Source: Ctenosaura bakeri (taxonomy: Eukaryota; Chordata; Lepidosauria; Squamata; Iguanidae). Taken from it: DNA of 64,000 nt. This document shows positions 59,252-64,000 of this stretch, in pieces; within the stretch, counting starts at the first letter, position 1; each line of letters opens with the position of its first letter. The DNA lies in contig CAOLHI010000355.1 in the NCBI GenBank assembly GCA_948474755.1, forward strand, positions 1-64,000. The letters run 5' to 3'. The notes below the pieces were generated by a model. That model was not told the DNA's origin and made no database searches. It saw only the letters and a list, made by a program, of their open reading frames with translations. A program made the translations under genes and the position numbers.

Positions 59252-60801
59252 CTAGGCAGACCTATACTTGTCTAACTTATAGTGTTTAATAAAGGTGGTA
59301 GCTTCTTTCCATCCAGCCGCATTACACACATCCATCCTCCAGCGAGCATGTTGAATCATATGCCACTGACGTGGCCACAGACTGAGTTGAATGGGGCCAC
59401 ACATTAGCTGGTCTCGGATGTTTTGAGTAATCATAACATAAGAAAATGCAATTCTTTATCCATGCTACGATGACTGTTTTGCTTGCACACTGACCTAGCG
59501 TTTTCGGTTGGTATAATAATAGCAAGGCTTCTGATTTTCTGAACTCCTTTGTTCTGCGTATGTAAGCCTTTACTGCCCTTCTAACATCTAATGTATGCCA
59601 TTTCCTCTCTAGAGGCAAAATGGTGGTAAATGAATAAGTTGTGTCTGTGAAATGATGACAAACTCTTGGGTTTGAAGGAAGGGTCAAATCCCAACGTCAA
59701 CTTATCCTGGTCAAAAACGCACAGGTCTGCATTGATTGACAACGCAGCTAATTCTGATACTCTCCTAGCAGATGTAATTGCAAGGAGAAAGGCAGTCTTT
59801 AAAGATAACAGTCTCAATGATGTCTCTTTCAGAGATTCAAATGGCAGCGCTGTTAGAGCATTTAGCACTAGATTCAAGTCCCAAGACGGGAACCTATGTA
59901 CTGTTGGGGATGACGACAATGTCACCCCTCTTAGGAAACGCTTAATATGCGGATGTCTCGTGAAGGATTCTCCGTCTTCCGTTAGAATCGCTGACAACGC
60001 TGCCACTTGCTTCTTTAATGTATTTGGTCTAAGACCTTTATCCAGACCATCCTGTAGAAACTGTAACCGCTGTGTCACAGTCACTTCTGCCATATTAAAG
60101 CCTTTCTCTCCACACCATTTTCTGAAGGTATTTAATGTTCTATCATATATTTTCTGTGTTGACTCTCTACGGGAGCCCAGGATAATTTTCACTACACTCT
60201 CCGTGTATCCATGTTGAGTCAGGAATTGCCTCTCAATCTCCAAGCTGCCAGACTCAACCACTTCGGGTCTGGATGGTACACTGGCCCCTGGCTCAACAAA
60301 TCCGATCTCAGAGGTAACCTCCATGGAGGACCCTGAGCTAACTGTAGAAGCAGAGGGAACCACGGTCTCCTTGGCCAGAATGGAGCTATCAATATCACTG
60401 AGGCCTTTTCCATTCGAATCTTTGTCAGTACTCTTTGAACAATTCGTACTGGTGGAAATGCGTAATGAGTCCTTGGGGGCCACGGCGCCGAAAGCGCATC
60501 GTAAGCTTCGGCACCTCTGTTGCCACACATAGAGAAATACCTTCTTAATTTTGCATTCTGTCCAGAAGCGAACAAGTCTACTAGTAAAGGACCAAAAAAG
60601 CTGTCTATTTGTTGGAACACTTCCACGTTCAGGGACCATTCCCCCGGATGCAGAGCATGCCGGCTCAAATAATCTGCTTGAATGTTCAGGTCTCCTTTCA
60701 GGTGTAGTGCTGTTAGTGACAGCACATTTGCCTCGGCCCATCTGAACAAACGCGTGGACTCCATCACAAGGGGAACCGAATGTAACCCCCCTTGCTTGCA
60801 T
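59252..60801 (-). pseudogene. DIRS tyrosine recombinase, family A, frameshifted
   Basis: An ATG at 60801 opens 406 codons overlapping the RT/RNase H tail. The core starts around SRRESTQKIYDRTLNTF and includes the first catalytic arginine in ITSARRVSELAAL. A frameshift near 59600-59680 moves homology to a second frame (HTLDVRRAVKAYIRRTKEF). Another near 59330-59370 moves it to a third, which carries FIKHYKLDKY with the tyrosine and stops at 59252. The box-II motif reads HSTQSVATS, with glutamine in place of the expected arginine, a change compatible with a CGG to CAG transition. Confidence 0.88.
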
Positions 60802-62048
60802 GTGTAGGCTTTTGCTGTCATGTTGTCAGTGAACACTTTTACATGCTTGCCCTTCACGTGGCACATGCATTTCTGCAAAGCCAGGCGGACAGCCTTCAGT
60901 TCCAAGTAGTTGATGTTGAATCGTCTGTCGGCTGCAGACCACTGGCCCTGCACCGACTGCCCGCTGCAGTGGGCTCCCCAACCTAAAAGGCTTGCATCCG
61001 TTGTTATGTGCACTGGATTTCGGATCTGTAATGGAACTCCTAAGGCCACGTTCCTCATTTGCAGCCACCAGGACATGCCCGTTCGGATGTGCCGCGGGAC
61101 CTCCACTTTGTAATGCTTTTTCCTTGCCACTGCCAACTGATGACTCATTAGCAACCTCTGTAATGGTTTCAAATGAAAACTGCTCCACTGGACCAACTGC
61201 ATTGTTGATACTAGTAGTCCCAGCACTTTCGCTAACTGCATTAAGTCCATGGAGCTGCTCCTCATTAACATGCGAACTGCTTGGTGCACTTTCTCTACCC
61301 TTTCAAAGGAGAGGTACATCCTCCCTTTCACTGTATTTATTTGCACCCCTAAATGACTCAAATTCAATGTTGGGCTCAACATACTCTTTTCTAAGTTGAG
61401 CAGGAACCCATAATCTGTCAACACTTGTATAGTCATATTCAAGTCTTGTTCTAACTTGGCCTTCGAGTTTGCCTTTAACAGGATGTCGTCCAGGTACGGA
61501 TACAATTGTACCTCCTGCAATCTCAGAAAGGCTATCAATGGCACCAGGATCTTCGTAAATACCCTTGGTGCTGACGCCAGGCCAAATGGCAAAGCCCTAA
61601 ATTGGTAATGCTTGTCCTGGTAATTGAACTGCAAGTATCTCCTGTTGATCTCCCGCATAGGTATATGCAAATACGCTTCTTTTAAGTCTATCGATGCCAT
61701 GTAATCTCCTAGCATCAGATTCTTCTTGATCGTCTGTAATGTCTCCATTTTGAATTTGTGATACTTGACAAATTTGTTTAGACACTTGAGGTTCAACACC
61801 GGCCTGTGCTTGCCATTTGGCTTGGGAACTACCTAAAACACTGAGTATATTCCCATGTACCTCTGGACCTTTGGTACTTCCTCTATTGCTCCTATGTGCA
61901 ACAGATGTGTTATTTCTTGGAGTACCACCTGCCTTTTGGCCCATTCTTCTGGCACTGGTGATGGAAGAAATCTGTCTTTGGGTGTCTCTCCGAAAAATAT
62001 TTTGTAACCTTGAGTAACCACATCCAATATCCAACGGTCTGTTGTTAC
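60219..62048 (-). pseudogene. DIRS reverse transcriptase / RNase H, family A
   Basis: This is in the same reading frame as the gag-like region, separated from it only by a TGA at 62049-62051. One TAG at 61833-61835 interrupts the N-terminus just before VVPKPNGKHRPVLNLK. The remaining 526 codons are open. RT motifs are MASIDLKEAYLHIPM, LPFGLASAPRVFTK and catalytic YLDD (near 61490). RNase H motifs are HITTDASLLGWGAHC, INYLELKAVRLAL and VFTDNMTAKAYTCKQGG. After this come ADYLSRHALHPGEW, LLVDLFASGQNAKL, HYAFPP and IAPFWPRRPWF, the typical C-terminal run of DIRS ORF2. The tail overlaps the recombinase frame from 60801. Confidence 0.9.
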
Positions 62049-63995
62049 TCAAGGCCATTTGAACTCGAAAGACAGAAGTCTTCCCCCCACCTTTTGATGG
62101 TCGTAGTCAATACTGTTGTTTGCCTCACTTGGGATTATTCCCAAGCTTACCTTGTCCTGGTTTGTTGTATTGGTATTGTTTGGAGAACTGAGATTAGGTC
62201 TGTTCCATTGATAACGACCTGTTCTGTATTCTGAATTCCTTCCTGCACAACCATAAGAACTGCTGCCACGAAAGGAATAGCTGAAATTTCTGTAATTCCT
62301 CTTGTCTGCCCTCCTCTTCTGGAGAGTGGGCATAACTTGCTTTTTGTCTCTAGTTTCTACTAACACCTTTTCTAAGGCTTTTGCTCCAAACAGTAGGTCC
62401 CCCTGGAAAGGGACATGAGCCAAGTTGTTACGTGACTTCTGGTCCACTTCCCAATGGCGGAGCCATAAAGATCGTCTCACCACTGTCAGCAGATTTATAT
62501 TCCTAGCTGTATAAGTTACCGCAGATAAGCCAGCATCTGCCACATATTTAAGTACCCTCTGAGTCCGCTCCACTGCCTTCAATAGGTCTTGTGTGTCCGG
62601 ATCCTGGGTCTCCAGCATGTCCTGAGACCATAGTACTTCTGCCCTTGCGAACATGGAAGCAGCTGCAGATGCTTTAATAGTAGCAGATGCTGCTTCATGT
62701 GCTTTCCGTAGGGAGGATTCTGCCCTACGCTCGTCCATCTCCTTCAGTTGGGTGTCCCCCTCTCTGGGGACAATGGCCCCCGAAACCAATCCCGCAATTG
62801 GGGTGTCCACAGGAGGGACTTTTAAGAAATCAACTTCCTCTTTTAGGAAGGAGTACAACCTAGAATTGGATGACAAACTTTTACGCACATTTCCTTGCGC
62901 AGTCTACTCTGCTGTAATAGCACCCTTAAATATGTCAGGCAGAGGAAATTCCATATTTCTCACCTCCTTTCTCCTAATTACCGAAGCTATTTTACATTCC
63001 TTATCTCTTTTCCGTATGGCTTCCTTATCACTGTTCAATCCTAATGTTTGAAGCACCCTTCTTAAAGTTCCTTTAAAGAAGTCGGCTTCAAACATCCTAT
63101 CCGTCTCAGGTCTACCGTCTTCCTCCATATCTGAGCATTGACCTTCACTTCCTTCCACAATCATCAACTCGTCTTGATCTATTTCCCCCTCACTGATCTC
63201 TTCCTCCTCTATTATCAATTTTCCAGCCTCTGTATGCTGTGGTGAAATGGCCTTTTTTGCTACTGATTTTCCATTAGAAGCACAAGGTTTGTCGTTATGA
63301 ATCCTGCCTAACCCACTATTTGTAGTTGGCCTGGCATCTTGTTCAATTCTCCTTCTCTTTGATTGTCTTTTTTGCCCTTCCATGCTCTCTGGGTCTATCA
63401 CTTGCTGCCTGTTTTCGTGAAATTTTTTGGTTATCTACTGATTAACTGTTGTTATCTTGTCGTAGTAACTCATTCTGGCTCACAGAATTCATCAGTCTGT
63501 GCATGGCCATTTGCTCAGATAAATCATTTGCCGTATAAGCTATTGGCAGACGCTGAGGCACCAGTACTGACTGGAGCTGCGCTGCCACAGCTTCCTTCAC
63601 CATCTGCTGTATATCAATTTTTAATTCTTCTAGAGTGTTTTCCCTCTGCATCCTCAGGTCACCCCCGGTACCTCCATAAGGCTTTGTTATGATCCCGGGC
63701 TAACCTGCGGTGCACTTGCTAGCCAGCTTTGCAGAAATTGCCTCATTTCTACAGGGCAGGACATGTAATCATGCCTCTGTAAAGGCAGTCTGATTGCACT
63801 GCTCTCAGCTCCTGCCGCCATGTCGGCTGTACGATTGGCTGCAGCTAAGTTTGAGATGGAGTTAGATGACACGCACGATGCCACACCCAACATGGCGTTG
63901 CCTGTCTTTGAGGCGGAGTTAGAGGACACTTGCGACGCCACACCCAACATGGCATCACCTGCCTTAGAGAGACTCACTGTTTCCCTCGGCACCAT
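62049..63995 (-). pseudogene. DIRS gag-like region, family A
   Basis: An ATG at 63995 opens a frame that is frameshifted in the 63400-63690 interval. From about 63401 the frame runs with one TAG (62904-62906) to a TGA at 62049-62051. Recognisable blocks are an acidic linker (IIEEEEISEGEIDQDELM), the helical segment FKGTLRRVLQTLGL, and the gag core VDTPIAGLVSGAI through ERRAESSLRKAHEAAS to NINLLTVVRRSLWLRHWE. A basic, glycine/serine/asparagine-rich tail follows. The same core occurs in the copy at 14323-16324, where tryptophan (SKWASQGS) stands at the 62904 stop, so that stop is probably a point mutation. Confidence 0.85.
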
Positions 63996-64000
63996 CTTAG

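Larger units (their letters stand above)
58852..64000 (-). mobile_element. DIRS retrotransposon, family A, cut by the window edge
   Basis: Read leftwards from the window edge: gag-like region, RT/RNase H, tyrosine recombinase, internal complementary region, left terminal repeat. Domain order matches the family B element, but the sequence is AT-richer, the gag is clearly different and the decay is greater. The right terminal repeat lies beyond position 64000. The left end near 58852 (GAATGAAGAGTTG) is fixed by the internal complementary region. Orientation is sense to ERC1. Confidence 0.92.

Noticed and set aside
1..64000. CRISPR arrays, operons, bacterial genes, tRNA or rRNA genes
   Set aside because: Introns, splice sites and vertebrate repeats show this is animal nuclear DNA. 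tRNA-like stretches are SINE heads with long non-tRNA bodies.

Overview
The window is a stretch of nuclear genome from a squamate reptile, most likely a lizard. Evidence for this is the repeat mixture: tRNA-derived SINEs whose tail resembles the 3' end of BovB LINEs (Sauria-SINE type), an RTE/BovB-like LINE piece, L1, L2-like and CR1-like LINE pieces, many short hAT-like MITEs, and several DIRS-type tyrosine-recombinase retrotransposons. Background sequence is AT-rich and intronic in character.

The only host gene I can support is ERC1 (ELKS/RAB6-interacting/CAST family member 1), on the minus strand. Six consecutive internal coiled-coil exons lie, 5' to 3' of the gene, at 56304-56471, 45065-45232, 43072-43209, 38889-39029, 37623-37763 and 25818-26011. 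All have AG acceptors and GT donors and join in frame. The first five are symmetric phase-0 exons (168, 168, 138, 141, 141 nt); the sixth is 194 nt and ends in phase 2. Everything else is intron of this gene, including the flanks to both window edges.

The introns carry an unusual concentration of DIRS retroelements. (1) 17964-24054, minus: a complete GC-rich element (family B here) with terminal repeats, a gag-like ORF with an N-terminal zinc knuckle and RS-rich tract, a reverse transcriptase/RNase H region broken by two frameshifts and a stop, a tyrosine recombinase ORF, and an internal complementary region that is the exact reverse complement of its two joined ends. (2) 58852 to beyond 64000, minus: a second, more decayed family (A). 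(3) 14092-16324, plus: 5' half of another family A copy. (4) 28560-31130, minus: an old, internally deleted, ITR-bounded copy. (5) 27850-28250, minus: an RT scrap. (6) 16686-16800: a degraded terminal repeat like that of family B.

Other mobile DNA includes an L1 (39825-42730, minus) whose endonuclease region is missing, an L2-like LINE inserted inside a SINE (54385-55530), a hAT-like element with an 8-bp target duplication (51518-52636), a Tigger-like element (35612-36036), several MITEs, microsatellites and possible LTRs (45889-46282 and near 46363). No tRNA, rRNA or CRISPR features were seen. All ages, identities and relations are from reading by eye, without alignment software.
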